Source of the DNA: an uncultured Bacilli bacterium
GTDB taxonomy: Bacteria > Bacillota_I > Bacilli_A > RF39 > UBA660
DNA length: 64,000 bases
NCBI GenBank assembly: GCA_910577505.1
Contig: CAJTLN010000002.1
Span: forward strand, 440,916 to 504,915
Reading direction: 5' to 3'
The translations under genes were made by a program, and so were the position numbers. A model generated the notes under the pieces. That model worked only from the letters and a program-made list of their open reading frames with translations. It did not search any database and was not told the DNA's origin. Shown piece by piece: positions 26,189 through 35,016 of the stretch. The stretch's first letter is position 1. Each line of letters begins with the position of its first letter.

Positions 26189-26782
26189 TTATTTCATCTC
26201 ACTTATAATATTATATATTTCGTACCAATTATTTGCTCTTATAACTTTTTCATCGACAATATTCTCATTCATTTTGGTAGTGACTAAAATCGTTTTTATG
26301 GCATAATTTTCCAATTCTTTGCAAGTTTCGTAACTGTCTTCGATAAATATATCTATTTTATTATCTAAACAATATTTTAGTTTATCTTTGGCATTAACAA
26401 TTAATTTATCATAAGGAATATTATATTTAGTAAATGTTTCTTTAGTGATATTTTCTACATCACAATTTTTTATATTAGTAAGACGTGCAGTAATAAAATA
26501 TATTTCATGATTATCATTTTTTAATTTCCTGATTACTTCAGGAGAGTTAGCAAATGGGATGCATTCTTCCAATACCTTTTTATAGTATTTATCAAAGAAA
26601 GAAAATTTTGTTTCATCATCCCAACCATATAATTCTTTTAAATAATATCTATTTTTTATTAGACCGAAGTTATTGTTTTTTCCTTGATGATGCAAATCTT
26701 CTATATCGTATTTATCAGCATATTTAAGCATTGATTTAACTGTAATTAGTGTTGTATCATCTATGTCTATTCCTATTCTCAT
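26189..26782 (-). CDS. HAD-superfamily 5'-nucleotidase-like hydrolase
   Basis: 197 residues with the HAD motif I GIDIDDTTL (Asp6, Asp8), motif II in IYFITAR, and an IFIEDSYETC motif III/IV. This pattern fits the 5'(3')-deoxyribonucleotidase/YorS-like branch of small phosphatases. Cytosolic. Its ATG overlaps the stop of the PP-loop gene upstream (ATGA), which implies translational coupling. The substrate is probably a nucleotide monophosphate, but the family is broad. Confidence 0.82.
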   Translation of the reverse strand: MRIGIDIDDTTLITVKSMLKYADKYDIEDLHHQGKNNNFGLIKNRYYLKELYGWDDETKFSFFDKYYKKVLEECIPFANSPEVIRKLKNDNHEIYFITARLTNIKNCDVENITKETFTKYNIPYDKLIVNAKDKLKYCLDNKIDIFIEDSYETCKELENYAIKTILVTTKMNENIVDEKVIRANNWYEIYNIISEMK

Positions 26783-27615
26783 TGTCTTTCTCCTTTATCA
26801 TAATCATCTAGAAAAGTATGTCTTTCGTCATCTTTATGATAACCTAAAATACAATTCATATTAACGTTATCTAAAGCCTTAAAGATGTTATGGTCGATAT
26901 CTTTATTTTTTTGTCTTAATTCATTTATTAGTGTTTTCATTTCTTTTCGCTTACTTAATGATTCATCATTTGATACACTTTCGGTGAACTTACAAGCGCA
27001 GTTTAGGAAAGTTAATTCATTGTAGTTACGCCATGCAATGATATCGTGTTCTTTTACTAAATATAATGGGCGAATAAGTTCTATACCTTTAAAGTTATCA
27101 CTATGTAATTTAGGCATCATGGTCTTTATTTCAGCACCATAGAACATTGATAAAAGTGTTGTTTCTATAACATCATCAAAATGGTGACCTAAAGCTATTT
27201 TATTGCAGCCTAGTTCTTCTGCCTTATTATATAGATGACCTCTACGCATTCTAGCACACATGTAACATGGGTTTTCTGGATTTAGCTTATTGGCTACTTC
27301 AAAGATATCGGTTTCAAATATTTCGATAGGTATATTCATACATTCAGCATTATTTATTATATATTCTCTATTAATTTTATTATAACCAGGATCCATTACA
27401 ACGTAATGAGCTTCAAATTTTATTTGACTATGACGAACTAATTCTTGAATACATTTAGCTAGTAAAAAAGAATCTTTTCCGCCACTAATACAAACCATAA
27501 CTTTATCATTTTCATTTATAAGTTTATAGTCTTTAATAGCTTTAATAAATTTAGACCAAATTTCTTTTCTAAATTTCTTGATAATACTTTTTTCTATTTC
27601 ACGATATCTTTCCAT
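26779..27615 (-). CDS. TtcA-type PP-loop tRNA thiolation enzyme
   Basis: 278 residues from the ATG at 27615 (an ATG at 27678 lies in the terminator region and has no ribosome site). The PP-loop MVCISGGKDSF (44-49) binds ATP. The CYMCARMRRG pair (Cys117, Cys120), the NCACKF cysteines later, and LGHHFDDVIETTLLSMFYG are characteristic of TtcA, which makes 2-thiocytidine at tRNA position 32 with a [4Fe-4S] cluster. The protein is slightly shorter than E. coli TtcA. It heads the operon with the HAD and rRNA methyltransferase genes. Confidence 0.88.
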   Translation of the reverse strand: MERYREIEKSIIKKFRKEIWSKFIKAIKDYKLINENDKVMVCISGGKDSFLLAKCIQELVRHSQIKFEAHYVVMDPGYNKINREYIINNAECMNIPIEIFETDIFEVANKLNPENPCYMCARMRRGHLYNKAEELGCNKIALGHHFDDVIETTLLSMFYGAEIKTMMPKLHSDNFKGIELIRPLYLVKEHDIIAWRNYNELTFLNCACKFTESVSNDESLSKRKEMKTLINELRQKNKDIDHNIFKALDNVNMNCILGYHKDDERHTFLDDYDKGERQ

Positions 27616-27670
27616 AGTCACACTTCCCAACAACATTAACATTTTATCATAAATGTCTTGGTGAAGCAAA

Positions 27671-27695
27671 AAAGTCACACTGTTGACGTGACTTT
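27671..27695 (-). terminator. Terminator of the second carboxypeptidase gene
   Basis: Eight-base arms AAAGTCAC and GTGACTTT with a nine-base loop, T run on the minus strand. Confidence 0.75.
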
Positions 27696-27710
27696 ATTTT
27701 AAATTATTAT

Positions 27711-28901
27711 CTAGTTTTTGTTTGATAATTTTTTCTTTGTTCTAAATATAGAAATTATTATAAATAGAATAATTGTTAAAATAATTAATACTAAATATTT
27801 ATAAGATATAAGTAATTTTATTATATCTAATTTGATTTCTTGTTCTAAATAGATGTCTTTTTTATCTAATAATATATCGTTATAATAATAACTTACTTCG
27901 CCTATTTTACTATTTTCTTTATTAGTAAATGATAATTCTTCTAGTCCGTTATACTCTACTTTTATTAAATTTTTATCATAATCATCTGGTAAGTATTTGG
28001 TAATATTCTTATGTTCTAATATTTCATATGAGTCGATTTTACTATTTTTTACTGGAAGTGTTTTTATGACTTGATTCTCTTCTATTATATTTTGATAATG
28101 ATAATTATTATCTATAAAATTAATTAATTCAAGAGCATCTGTTATATGGATAGTCTTATAATCTGGAGGGGCTCCTAAAGTAATTAGAAGCATTTCATGA
28201 TCACTTGATTGAAAGTAAGTAGATATACAACGACCAGCATCAAGTGTAAAACCAGTTTTGCTTCCTAATATTCTTTTAGTGTTTCCATTATAAGCATAGA
28301 TAGTACTTCTAACAAATAGACCGTTTGATAATGTATAGGATTTTGTTGTGTAAATACTTTTAAATTTTTCATTTTGTAAAGAATACTTTAATAATTTTAG
28401 AATATCTTCAACAGTACTATAGTGTCCTTTTTCATCAAGTCCTGTTACATTGATAAAATGAGAATTTGTCATGCCTATTTTAGCTGCAGTATCATTCATT
28501 TTTTTTACAAAATTATTAATACTACCACTAGTTGATATAGCTAGTGCTGTTGTTGCATCTGCTCCTGATGGGAGGATTGATGCGTATAATAAATCATTAT
28601 AAGTTACTTGATTGCCAACTTTTAATCCTGCTACGGAAGCGTCCCATCTTACTTGCGAAGACATTTCCTCTGTATATGTTACATACTTATTATAGTCGGT
28701 AATATTTTCAATAGCTGTTATAGTCGTCATTATTTTGGTTAATGAAGCGATACTTGATTTTTCGTCACTTTTTTTAGAGAAAAGTATTTCATCATCTGTC
28801 ATATCATAAATGATTGCTTTTTCATAATGAAGTTCTGGATAAGTTAATGCTGTAACTCCAAATGGTACTAATAGTATTATTAAATATAATATTTTTTTCA
28901 T
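27711..28901 (-). CDS. Second D-alanyl-D-alanine carboxypeptidase (PBP5 type)
   Basis: 396 residues from the ATG at 28901, chosen because GAGGTTAACT precedes it and it opens a proper signal peptide (MKKILYLIILLVPFGVTA). Active-site motifs are SIASLTKIMTT, LPSGADAT and GSKTGFTLDAG, here with a standard KTG. A C-terminal membrane helix (YLVLIILTIILFIIISIF) anchors it outside the cell. It shares the layout of dacA at 16019-17218, but the sequences are well diverged, so this is an old duplication. Single-gene unit between two terminators. Confidence 0.92.
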   Translation of the reverse strand: MKKILYLIILLVPFGVTALTYPELHYEKAIIYDMTDDEILFSKKSDEKSSIASLTKIMTTITAIENITDYNKYVTYTEEMSSQVRWDASVAGLKVGNQVTYNDLLYASILPSGADATTALAISTSGSINNFVKKMNDTAAKIGMTNSHFINVTGLDEKGHYSTVEDILKLLKYSLQNEKFKSIYTTKSYTLSNGLFVRSTIYAYNGNTKRILGSKTGFTLDAGRCISTYFQSSDHEMLLITLGAPPDYKTIHITDALELINFIDNNYHYQNIIEENQVIKTLPVKNSKIDSYEILEHKNITKYLPDDYDKNLIKVEYNGLEELSFTNKENSKIGEVSYYYNDILLDKKDIYLEQEIKLDIIKLLISYKYLVLIILTIILFIIISIFRTKKKLSNKN

Positions 28902-29000
28902 AGTTAACCTCAATTCTTTTACATTATAACATTTTATCAATCAAAAGCACTCTTTTTTTGTAAATTCTACTAAAAGTAGATTTTAGTTTAACTACAAAGC

Positions 29001-29033
29001 AAAAATAAGAACTAAAATAAAGTTCTTATTTTT
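29001..29033 (-). terminator. Terminator of the 291-residue membrane protein gene
   Basis: Thirteen-base arms AAAAATAAGAACT and AGTTCTTATTTTT, loop of seven, T run on the minus strand. A small second hairpin (CTACTAAAAGTAG) lies at about 28967-28979. Confidence 0.8.
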
Positions 29034-29901
29034 TTGGTGGATATATTTTACTTAAGTTTATTACTTTTTTATCTCTTGTATTTAACTTTTCATTTACTTC
29101 ACTTATTATTGAAGCAATATTTAGTTTAGTAAAACCAACCTTTTCGAACATATGCATTTGATTTAAAAATGAATATACATTTATACTTTGTTGATGGTGT
29201 AGTAATGCATATGCAAATGTGTATCTTTGCAGAAAACTCATATATTTGTAAAGCTCATTTTCTATACCTTTTTCTTTTAATTTATTATACATTACTTCAA
29301 ATAATGTATCCCATTCCTTGTTTGTAATTGACATAGGAGGAAGATTATATATAGTACAATATACATCATATTCATATACTATTCTTTCCATCGTATCATC
29401 TTTGCATAATTCTAGTTCATCAACAGGTATATTTTCTTTTTTGATTTTGCATTTATCTCTATCGTCTTCAGTAAGTTCTCTTTGTTCTTCCATAAAACTT
29501 TTATATTCAGGAGTATAAAAATCTGAACTATTCTTATTTATAATTCTACCCTTTCTAACGAATAAATCTATTGGCTCATCATTTTCTAAAGAAATAATTT
29601 TACTTTTATTTCCTATATTGCTAAGATATCTATTAAAATTTCTATCATGTTCTATATCATCTTTTATATTTTTTATTATAGCAGAGACACCAAAACTAAA
29701 TGTTCCTATAGATATAAAAAGTGGATTTTGCGTAACTAATGTTAAAATTATTCCTATAATAAATGGTATAAAGGCTTTGAAAAAGGCTTTTTTATCTTTA
29801 TTAAATTGCTTAGACATCTTGTTATCGAACGTTGTAATATAATCTTCTAATTGTGTTATGGCTATCTCTTCACTTAAAGATTTTACTGGTATTTTTTCCA
29901 T
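29026..29901 (-). CDS. Membrane protein of unknown function
   Basis: 291 residues from the ATG at 29901, placed by AAAGAGGGATAATT; an upstream ATG at 29976 has no such site. Two hydrophobic segments at about residues 40-57 and 60-75 (FIPFIIGIILTLV, PLFISIGTFSFGV) form a hairpin in the membrane. The remaining ~200 residues are charged, helical and probably cytoplasmic. I recognise no family and no catalytic motif. It is a single-gene unit with its own terminator, between the carboxypeptidase and the GH3 gene. Confidence 0.75.
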   Translation of the reverse strand: MEKIPVKSLSEEIAITQLEDYITTFDNKMSKQFNKDKKAFFKAFIPFIIGIILTLVTQNPLFISIGTFSFGVSAIIKNIKDDIEHDRNFNRYLSNIGNKSKIISLENDEPIDLFVRKGRIINKNSSDFYTPEYKSFMEEQRELTEDDRDKCKIKKENIPVDELELCKDDTMERIVYEYDVYCTIYNLPPMSITNKEWDTLFEVMYNKLKEKGIENELYKYMSFLQRYTFAYALLHHQQSINVYSFLNQMHMFEKVGFTKLNIASIISEVNEKLNTRDKKVINLSKIYPPKK

Positions 29902-30038
29902 AATTATCCCTCTTTTAACGATGAATAATCTAACATATTTTCTATTTTTTTGCAAATTAGTGACTTTAATATCCAAATATAGTTTTGGAATAATAAATTA
30001 TTTTAATCATATAAATTATTAAGATTAGGAGAGGATTT

Positions 30039-31406
30039 ATGAAAAGAACTTATATTTTAGCTATTGTAGGTGTTATTGGGATTGTTACATTTATACTTGC
30101 AGTAGTTGTTATGTTGATTAATAATAAAGAGATATACACTATGAGTGGAATGGTCATGAATGTTAATGGAGAAAGTTTTACAATAAGAGATGAAAATAAT
30201 CTAATTTATACAATAAATAATAAAGAAAAATTAGATATTGCTGCTGGAGATAATATTTTAATTGAATATACAGGATTAATTGATAATACAAATAGCGTTC
30301 AAGACATTAAAGTTGTAGATTATAAACAAACTGACGAAGAAACTAGTAGTAGTGGTATTCCAAAAAGTTGGTTAGATAATGGAATATTTAGTAAATATTA
30401 TAATTTAGCTTATGACAAGTTACAAAAAATGAGTTTGGAAGAAAAAATAGGACAGGTAATATTAGCAAGGTATCCTGATAGTAATGCTATAGATGATTTA
30501 AAAAAATATAAATTAAGTGGTTTTTTATTCTTCGAAAAAGATTTTAAAGATAAAGAAAAAAGTGAAGTACAAAATATGATTAAAAATCTTCAAACAAACT
30601 CCTCTATTCCACTATTAACAGCAGTTGATGAGGAAGGAGGTAAAGTTGTTAGAGTTAGTAGTAATCCTAAATTAGTTGCTGAAAAGTTTAAATCTCCTAA
30701 GGAACTATACGATAAAGGTGGATTTACTGAGATTAAAAATGATACCATAAATAAAAGTAATGTTTTAAAAGAACTTGGTATTAATTTGAATTTAGCACCA
30801 GTTGTTGATGTTGCTACTACTGATACGGCTTATATGTATCCACGTACTTTGGGACTAGATGCAAAAGAAACTTCTAAATATGCCAAAACTGTTATTGAAG
30901 CAAGCAAAGGAACTGGAGTTAGTTATTCGTTAAAACACTTCCCTGGTTATGGGAATGCAGAAGATACACACAGTAATATAACGAAGATTGATGATAGTTA
31001 TACCGATATTGTTAATAATTTTTATCCGCCGTTTGAGGCTGGTATTGAATCTGGTGCTGAGGCGATAATTGTAAATCATAATATATATGAAAATATAGAT
31101 AAAGATAATCCAGCTTCACTATCCGCAATTACTCATAATATTTTAAGGAATGATCTTAAATTTACTGGAGTTATAATTACAGATAATTTAGATATGGGAG
31201 CTTTACAAAATATTGATGATTCTACTATTAAAGCTGTTTTGGCTGGAAATGATATAATTATTACTACTGATTATGCTGGAAGTTTTAATGCAATTAAAAA
31301 TGCTATTAATGGCAATACTTTATCTTTAAATACAATTAATAAAATGACATTTAAAGTGTTAGCTTGGAAGTATTCTAAAGGTTTAATGTATGAAAATCAA
31401 AAATAA
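30039..31406 (+). CDS. Membrane-anchored glycoside hydrolase family 3 protein (NagZ-like)
   Basis: 455 residues: an N-terminal membrane helix (~5-28), a small ~70-residue strand-rich domain (GMVMNVNGESFTIRDENN, an OB-like pattern), then the GH3 barrel from ~130. Barrel blocks include KIGQVILAR, LLTAVDEEGGKVVR, KHFPGYGNAEDTHS and ITDNLDMGAL, whose Asp is the nucleophile. NagZ enzymes remove N-acetylglucosamine from muropeptides. The usual PGHGDT reads PGYGNA here, while the D-T-H of the flexible loop is kept. External location is inferred from the anchor. The start follows TTAGGAGAGG. Likely peptidoglycan turnover. Confidence 0.85.
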   Translation: MKRTYILAIVGVIGIVTFILAVVVMLINNKEIYTMSGMVMNVNGESFTIRDENNLIYTINNKEKLDIAAGDNILIEYTGLIDNTNSVQDIKVVDYKQTDEETSSSGIPKSWLDNGIFSKYYNLAYDKLQKMSLEEKIGQVILARYPDSNAIDDLKKYKLSGFLFFEKDFKDKEKSEVQNMIKNLQTNSSIPLLTAVDEEGGKVVRVSSNPKLVAEKFKSPKELYDKGGFTEIKNDTINKSNVLKELGINLNLAPVVDVATTDTAYMYPRTLGLDAKETSKYAKTVIEASKGTGVSYSLKHFPGYGNAEDTHSNITKIDDSYTDIVNNFYPPFEAGIESGAEAIIVNHNIYENIDKDNPASLSAITHNILRNDLKFTGVIITDNLDMGALQNIDDSTIKAVLAGNDIIITTDYAGSFNAIKNAINGNTLSLNTINKMTFKVLAWKYSKGLMYENQK

Positions 31407-31432
31407 AAGGAATCATAATAGATTCCTTTTTC
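31406..31432 (+). terminator. Terminator of the GH3 gene
   Basis: Nine-base arms AAAGGAATC and GATTCCTTT, six-base loop, then TTC. Confidence 0.8.
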
Positions 31433-31439
31433 ATTTATC

Positions 31440-31979
31440 CTAGTAATTTTCTGATTTTAGTTCGAAATAGCTTTGTGCATGTGCACATACTGGACATACT
31501 GTTGGTGCTTGTTTTCCAACTACTACATGTCCGCAATTTCTACAAATCCAGATAGCATCTTCATCTTTACTGAATACAACTTTATCTTCAACATTTTTTA
31601 GAAGTTTACGATATCTTTCTTCATGATGACGTTCAATTTCTCCTACCATTCTGAATTTAGCTGCTATAGCATTAAATCCTTCTTCTTCAGCTACACGAGC
31701 AAATTCATCATACATATCAGTCCACTCATAGTTTTCTCCTTCAGCTGCTGCTAAAAGATTAGCTTCTGTAGATGGAATTTCTCCTCCATTTAATTCTTTG
31801 AACCACATTTTTGCATGTTCTTTTTCATTATTTGCTGTTTCTTCAAAAATAGCTGCTATTTGTTCATAACCATCTTTTTTAGCTTTAGAAGCAAAATATG
31901 TATATTTGTTTCTTGCTTGTGATTCACCAGCAAATGCTGCCATTAAGTTTTGTTCAGTTTTTGATCCTTTTAGTTCCAT
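31440..31979 (-). CDS. rbr: Rubrerythrin
   Basis: 179 residues in two domains: a ferritin-like di-iron four-helix bundle with paired Glu/His motifs (FAGESQARNKY, EKEHAKMW, EIERHHEERY), then a C-terminal rubredoxin domain with ICRNCGH and VCPVCAHAQ holding one iron. It reduces hydrogen peroxide in anaerobes. It lies 46 bases downstream of the Fur-family gene with no terminator between them, so it is part of a peroxide-response unit controlled by the operator at 32437-32453. The start follows GAAAGGAC. Confidence 0.97.
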   Translation of the reverse strand: MELKGSKTEQNLMAAFAGESQARNKYTYFASKAKKDGYEQIAAIFEETANNEKEHAKMWFKELNGGEIPSTEANLLAAAEGENYEWTDMYDEFARVAEEEGFNAIAAKFRMVGEIERHHEERYRKLLKNVEDKVVFSKDEDAIWICRNCGHVVVGKQAPTVCPVCAHAQSYFELKSENY

Positions 31980-32025
31980 TACTTTGTCCTTCTTTCTTAC
32001 TTTATTTATATTAAAGAGTTACCTC

Positions 32026-32424
32026 TTAATATATATTATTACTATCTTGACAAGAATCACAAATACCATAAAAAACGTTATTGCTATTTTTAACTTTAAA
32101 ATGGTATTTATTTTCTATATCGTCGATTAATTCTTGATATTTATTATCGTATAAATCAATAATATGACCACATTTTTCACAAATAAAATGTCCATGTAAT
32201 TTTGTATTAATGTCATATAGATATCCACTATCTGTAGAAATTTTACTGATTTTTCCATCACTAACTAATTTATTGATATTACGATATATTGTTGCTTGCC
32301 CAATACTCGAATCTGTATTCATAATTATGTTAGTAAGACATTGAATATTAGGATGAATCATATTTTCATCCTTAGACATTTCCTTCAAAATCAACTCTTT
32401 TTGTTTAGTATTTCTTGTTTCCAT
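32026..32424 (-). CDS. Fur-family metalloregulator, PerR-like
   Basis: 132 residues from the ATG at 32424, six bases after AAGGA; a TTG two codons earlier is less likely. A winged-helix DNA-binding domain (IGQATIYRNINKLV) and a dimerisation domain with HGHFICEKCGH and GICDSCQD follow, giving the two CxxC structural-zinc motifs. Its neighbour rubrerythrin makes a peroxide sensor (PerR) the best call, but Fur or Zur are not excluded by sequence alone. A perfect inverted repeat lies in its own promoter, so autoregulation is expected. Confidence 0.9.
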   Translation of the reverse strand: METRNTKQKELILKEMSKDENMIHPNIQCLTNIIMNTDSSIGQATIYRNINKLVSDGKISKISTDSGYLYDINTKLHGHFICEKCGHIIDLYDNKYQELIDDIENKYHFKVKNSNNVFYGICDSCQDSNNIY

Positions 32425-32436
32425 ATTCAATCCTTA

Positions 32437-32486
32437 TTGATAACAATTATCAATTAATATTATACCATTTTTTTACATTTAGTCAA
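32437..32486 (-). promoter_or_regulatory. Promoter with Fur/PerR-type operator for the fur-rbr unit
   Basis: On the minus strand -35 TTGACT (32481-32486), 16-base spacer, -10 TATAAT (32459-32464). The perfect 7-3-7 palindrome TTGATAA-caa-TTATCAA (32437-32453) covers the predicted transcription start and ends just before the ribosome site. Its GATAA/TTATC half-sites match the style of Fur-family boxes. Confidence 0.8.
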
Positions 32487-32510
32487 TGAATTATATATAA
32501 AGAGCAAAAA

Positions 32511-32540
32511 AAATAAATGGTCAATAAAGACCATTTATTT
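32511..32540 (-). terminator. Terminator of the MerR/YbjQ unit
   Basis: Twelve-base arms AAATAAATGGTC and GACCATTTATTT, six-base loop, then a T run on the minus strand. Confidence 0.85.
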
Positions 32541-32543
32541 TAT

Positions 32544-32864
32544 TTATTTCTTCTCTATTTTAACAGCTGTACCATAAGCAATTACTTCGGCAGCACCATT
32601 CATAACTGATGATGAACCATATCTAATATTTATAATGGCATCTGCTCCTAGATTAGTAGCATCATCTACCATTCTTTTAGTAGCAATTTGGCGAGCTTGA
32701 GTTAACATTTCTGTATACCCTGCTATCTCTCCTCCGACAATAGTTTTCATACCTGCCATAAAATCACGTCCAATGTTTTTTGATTGAACAATTTGACCTT
32801 TTACTAAACCTAGAGCCTCTGTTATTTCATATCCAGGTATATAATCAATATTTACTAGCTTCAT
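32544..32864 (-). CDS. YbjQ/UPF0145 family protein
   Basis: 106 residues from the ATG at 32864, seven bases after GGAGGAG. It matches the YbjQ family throughout: the VNIDYIPGYEI opening, LGLVKGQIVQSKNIGRDF, GEIAGYTEMLTQARQIA, DATNLGADAIINIRYGSS, and the final AYGTAVKIE. The family forms a pentameric lectin-like fold of unclear role, often next to membrane stress genes. It overlaps the end of the MerR gene by 20 bases, so the two are translationally linked. Confidence 0.92.
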   Translation of the reverse strand: MKLVNIDYIPGYEITEALGLVKGQIVQSKNIGRDFMAGMKTIVGGEIAGYTEMLTQARQIATKRMVDDATNLGADAIINIRYGSSSVMNGAAEVIAYGTAVKIEKK

Positions 32865-33489
32865 CTTCTTCTCCTCCATTTATCTCTTTTATTCTAGTTA
32901 TTAAATTATAAATTATGCCAATAGTTGGAAATGCAAAGAATGCCATTATAAATAAGTATATTGGCATAGGCATTCCTACTTCTTCAGTAAATTCAAAATA
33001 AGTAATCATTATTGGTACAAAAAGGATTAATGCACCAAATATTATACTAGATATAACAGCACCAACAATTTTTTTTGTTTTACTTGTTTTTGTATTTCTC
33101 ATTGTAAATCCTTCCTTATTTAAAATACTAATTTCTTTAAAATATTCAGATATATTAATATTATCAAATGATTCTTTGGATTCTGATAATTCTAAGCAAA
33201 TCTTTTTTATTTTTTGATATTTTTCTTCCTCAGTATTTATTTTCTTTAGCTGCTCTTTCATACATTCTTGTAAAGTGATATTTTTATTATTTAGATCTTG
33301 TAATTCTTTTATTGATACACCAAGTTCACGTAAGAATTTTATCACTTTTAATTTTTTAACATCTTCATCACTATATATGCGATAATCATTTTCTTTATTT
33401 CGAGACGGATTTAATAAACCATTCTCTTCATAATATCTGATACTTTTTTTAGATAACCCCACAATATGTTCTACTTCATTAATAAACAT
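32845..33489 (-). CDS. MerR-family regulator with a membrane tail
   Basis: 214 residues. Residues 1-70 are a standard MerR winged helix (VGLSKKSIRYYEENGLL, NDYRIYSDEDV) and ~75-120 a coiled coil. Two hydrophobic helices follow at ~138-160 and ~168-190, so this is a membrane-anchored MerR protein, an uncommon design. No metal-binding cysteine cluster is present. The start follows AAAGGAGGAG. Its own promoter carries a canonical MerR operator (33510-33540). It is coupled to the YbjQ gene by a 20-base overlap, which suggests the YbjQ protein or the membrane state is what it controls or senses. Confidence 0.9.
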   Translation of the reverse strand: MFINEVEHIVGLSKKSIRYYEENGLLNPSRNKENDYRIYSDEDVKKLKVIKFLRELGVSIKELQDLNNKNITLQECMKEQLKKINTEEEKYQKIKKICLELSESKESFDNINISEYFKEISILNKEGFTMRNTKTSKTKKIVGAVISSIIFGALILFVPIMITYFEFTEEVGMPMPIYLFIMAFFAFPTIGIIYNLITRIKEINGGEEDEASKY

Positions 33490-33509
33490 AAACTCCTCCT
33501 TTCCTCTTT

Positions 33510-33540
33510 GTTATAAGCCTTACCCTAAGGTCAAGGTCAA
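33510..33540 (-). promoter_or_regulatory. MerR-type promoter with a 19-base spacer and dyad operator
   Basis: On the minus strand -35 TTGACC (33535-33540), spacer 19 bases, -10 TATAAC (33510-33515). Between them lies the dyad CCTTACCC-TAA-GGTCAAGG (33518-33536, one mismatch in the arms). The overlong spacer with an intervening dyad is what MerR proteins untwist to activate. Confidence 0.88.
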
Positions 33541-33617
33541 GAGATTTTTATACATTTATTATACTATATTTTGATTAAGATAATGCATCTTATAAATTAT
33601 TGTTTATATTGAGAATA

Positions 33618-34121
33618 ATGTATTATTTAAATAACTTCTTTTTATTTTCGATATTAGGTCATTTGTTTGAAACTATAATTTTTGTGATTTTAGGCTCTAA
33701 AAGGAAAAGTGGATTCTTATATTTGTGGTGGACTCCTTTTTATGGAATTGGTGTACTTCTTACGATTGCTACAAATAAGTTAGCAAATAAGTATATTAAA
33801 AGTAAGTCTTTAAAAGAAGTTCTTCTCCTTGTATTTCACTTCATTCTTTTTTCAATTTTAGAATTTAGTGGTGGGACATTGCTTCATTTTATATATAAAA
33901 AGGATTTTTGGAATTATAGTAAAGTCCCACTTAATATGGGGAAATATATTTCTGTTCCTACTTCTCTATTTTGGGCAATATTCGCATTTATATATATACA
34001 TGTAATTAATAAGTTTAGTGACAGAATTATTAAAAAGATTCCTAAAATTTTAACTGTCATTTTAAGTTGTGTGTTTTTAGGAGATTTAGTTTTTACTTTA
34101 TTGAAAGTTTTATGGAAATAA
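33618..34121 (+). CDS. Multispanning membrane protein, putative ABC-transporter permease family (PF06541-like)
   Basis: 167 residues from ATG 33618; an in-frame TTG at 33600 would add six. Neither has a convincing ribosome site. Four or five hydrophobic segments are present, with the FSILGHLFETI opening, a WWTPFYGIGVLL segment and KDFWNYSKVPLNMGKYISV, all resembling the family represented more typically by the gene at 52437-53108. Despite the family name the transport role is unproven. It is divergent from the MerR gene, whose operator lies ~80 bases upstream and might influence both. Confidence 0.7.
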   Translation: MYYLNNFFLFSILGHLFETIIFVILGSKRKSGFLYLWWTPFYGIGVLLTIATNKLANKYIKSKSLKEVLLLVFHFILFSILEFSGGTLLHFIYKKDFWNYSKVPLNMGKYISVPTSLFWAIFAFIYIHVINKFSDRIIKKIPKILTVILSCVFLGDLVFTLLKVLWK

Positions 34122-34130
34122 GCTTATATA

Positions 34131-35016
34131 TTATATACTAAATTCGTTGTATAAAAATGTACTAATACTATTAATTAAACTTGCTTCAAAAATGATTTTA
34201 GAATTTATTTCAGAAAATGTTAAGTAATCTTTTTTATATAAATTTGTATTTTGAAGATTATTTATTTTTTCTGTTATTTTGTCTAATTCTTTTAAATTTT
34301 CTATATTTAAATTTTTATATTCTCTAAAATTATTTAAGCAAGTTATATTTTCTTTAATTGAATTTAAATAGTTTAATTCTTTTTTTGATGCTTTACCTTT
34401 TATAATGAGCATTCTTATAAAATTAATATCTTTATTTTTTTCTAAATAGTTATAGCTTGTTTGAATATCTTTTACTAGTTCATTTATTTCTATGTTACTA
34501 TCAGATGAATAGCCGAGTCCTTTAATTTTTATCCAGTTACCATTTTCGTCTTTTTCACATATTTTATCCATTTTATGTTTTGTATCATTTAAATATTCTT
34601 CATATATAATATTGGAGTTTTCTAAATGAAGAAAAATTTCGGATATTGTCTTTTTTTATATATGCTGCTATTAATATACTTAATAATGTTATTATTATAA
34701 TAAAAAAGATACATAATTTTTTTTGCTTTTTCTTTGTTGTTTCATCAATATAAGTTATTGTTTTATTTAGAATAATCTCACTTTTTTCTTTTAACTCTTT
34801 TTCTTCTATGTATTCACCATTTATTAGATCATTTATAGTAATACCCAATTCCTCACATAAGGGATTCATTAATGACAAATCTGGTAAACATCTACCATTC
34901 TCCCATTTACTAACTGCTTTATCTGTTATACCTAACTTATTTGCTAACTCACTTTGAGTTAGATTTTTCTTATTTCGACATAATGATATAAATTTGCCAA
35001 TACGTTCTTGATTCAT
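34131..35016 (-). pseudogene. Membrane-tethered XRE regulator, frameshifted (paralogue A)
   Basis: The first frame, from ATG 35016 behind AAGGAG, encodes an XRE HTH (MNQERIGKFISLCRNKK, VSKWENGRCLPDLSLMNPL) and a membrane helix at ~103-120, then ends soon after. The next frame continues without a gap, reading ISEIFLHLENSNIIYEEYL and on to 34131. Removing one base from the seven T at 34651-34657 (A7 on the coding strand) fuses them into a 294-residue protein: HTH, helix, ~165-residue helical outer domain. An internal ATG at 34571 has no ribosome site, which argues against a separate gene. This is one of four XRE-membrane paralogues in the window. Slippage or assembly error are both possible. 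Confidence 0.72.
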
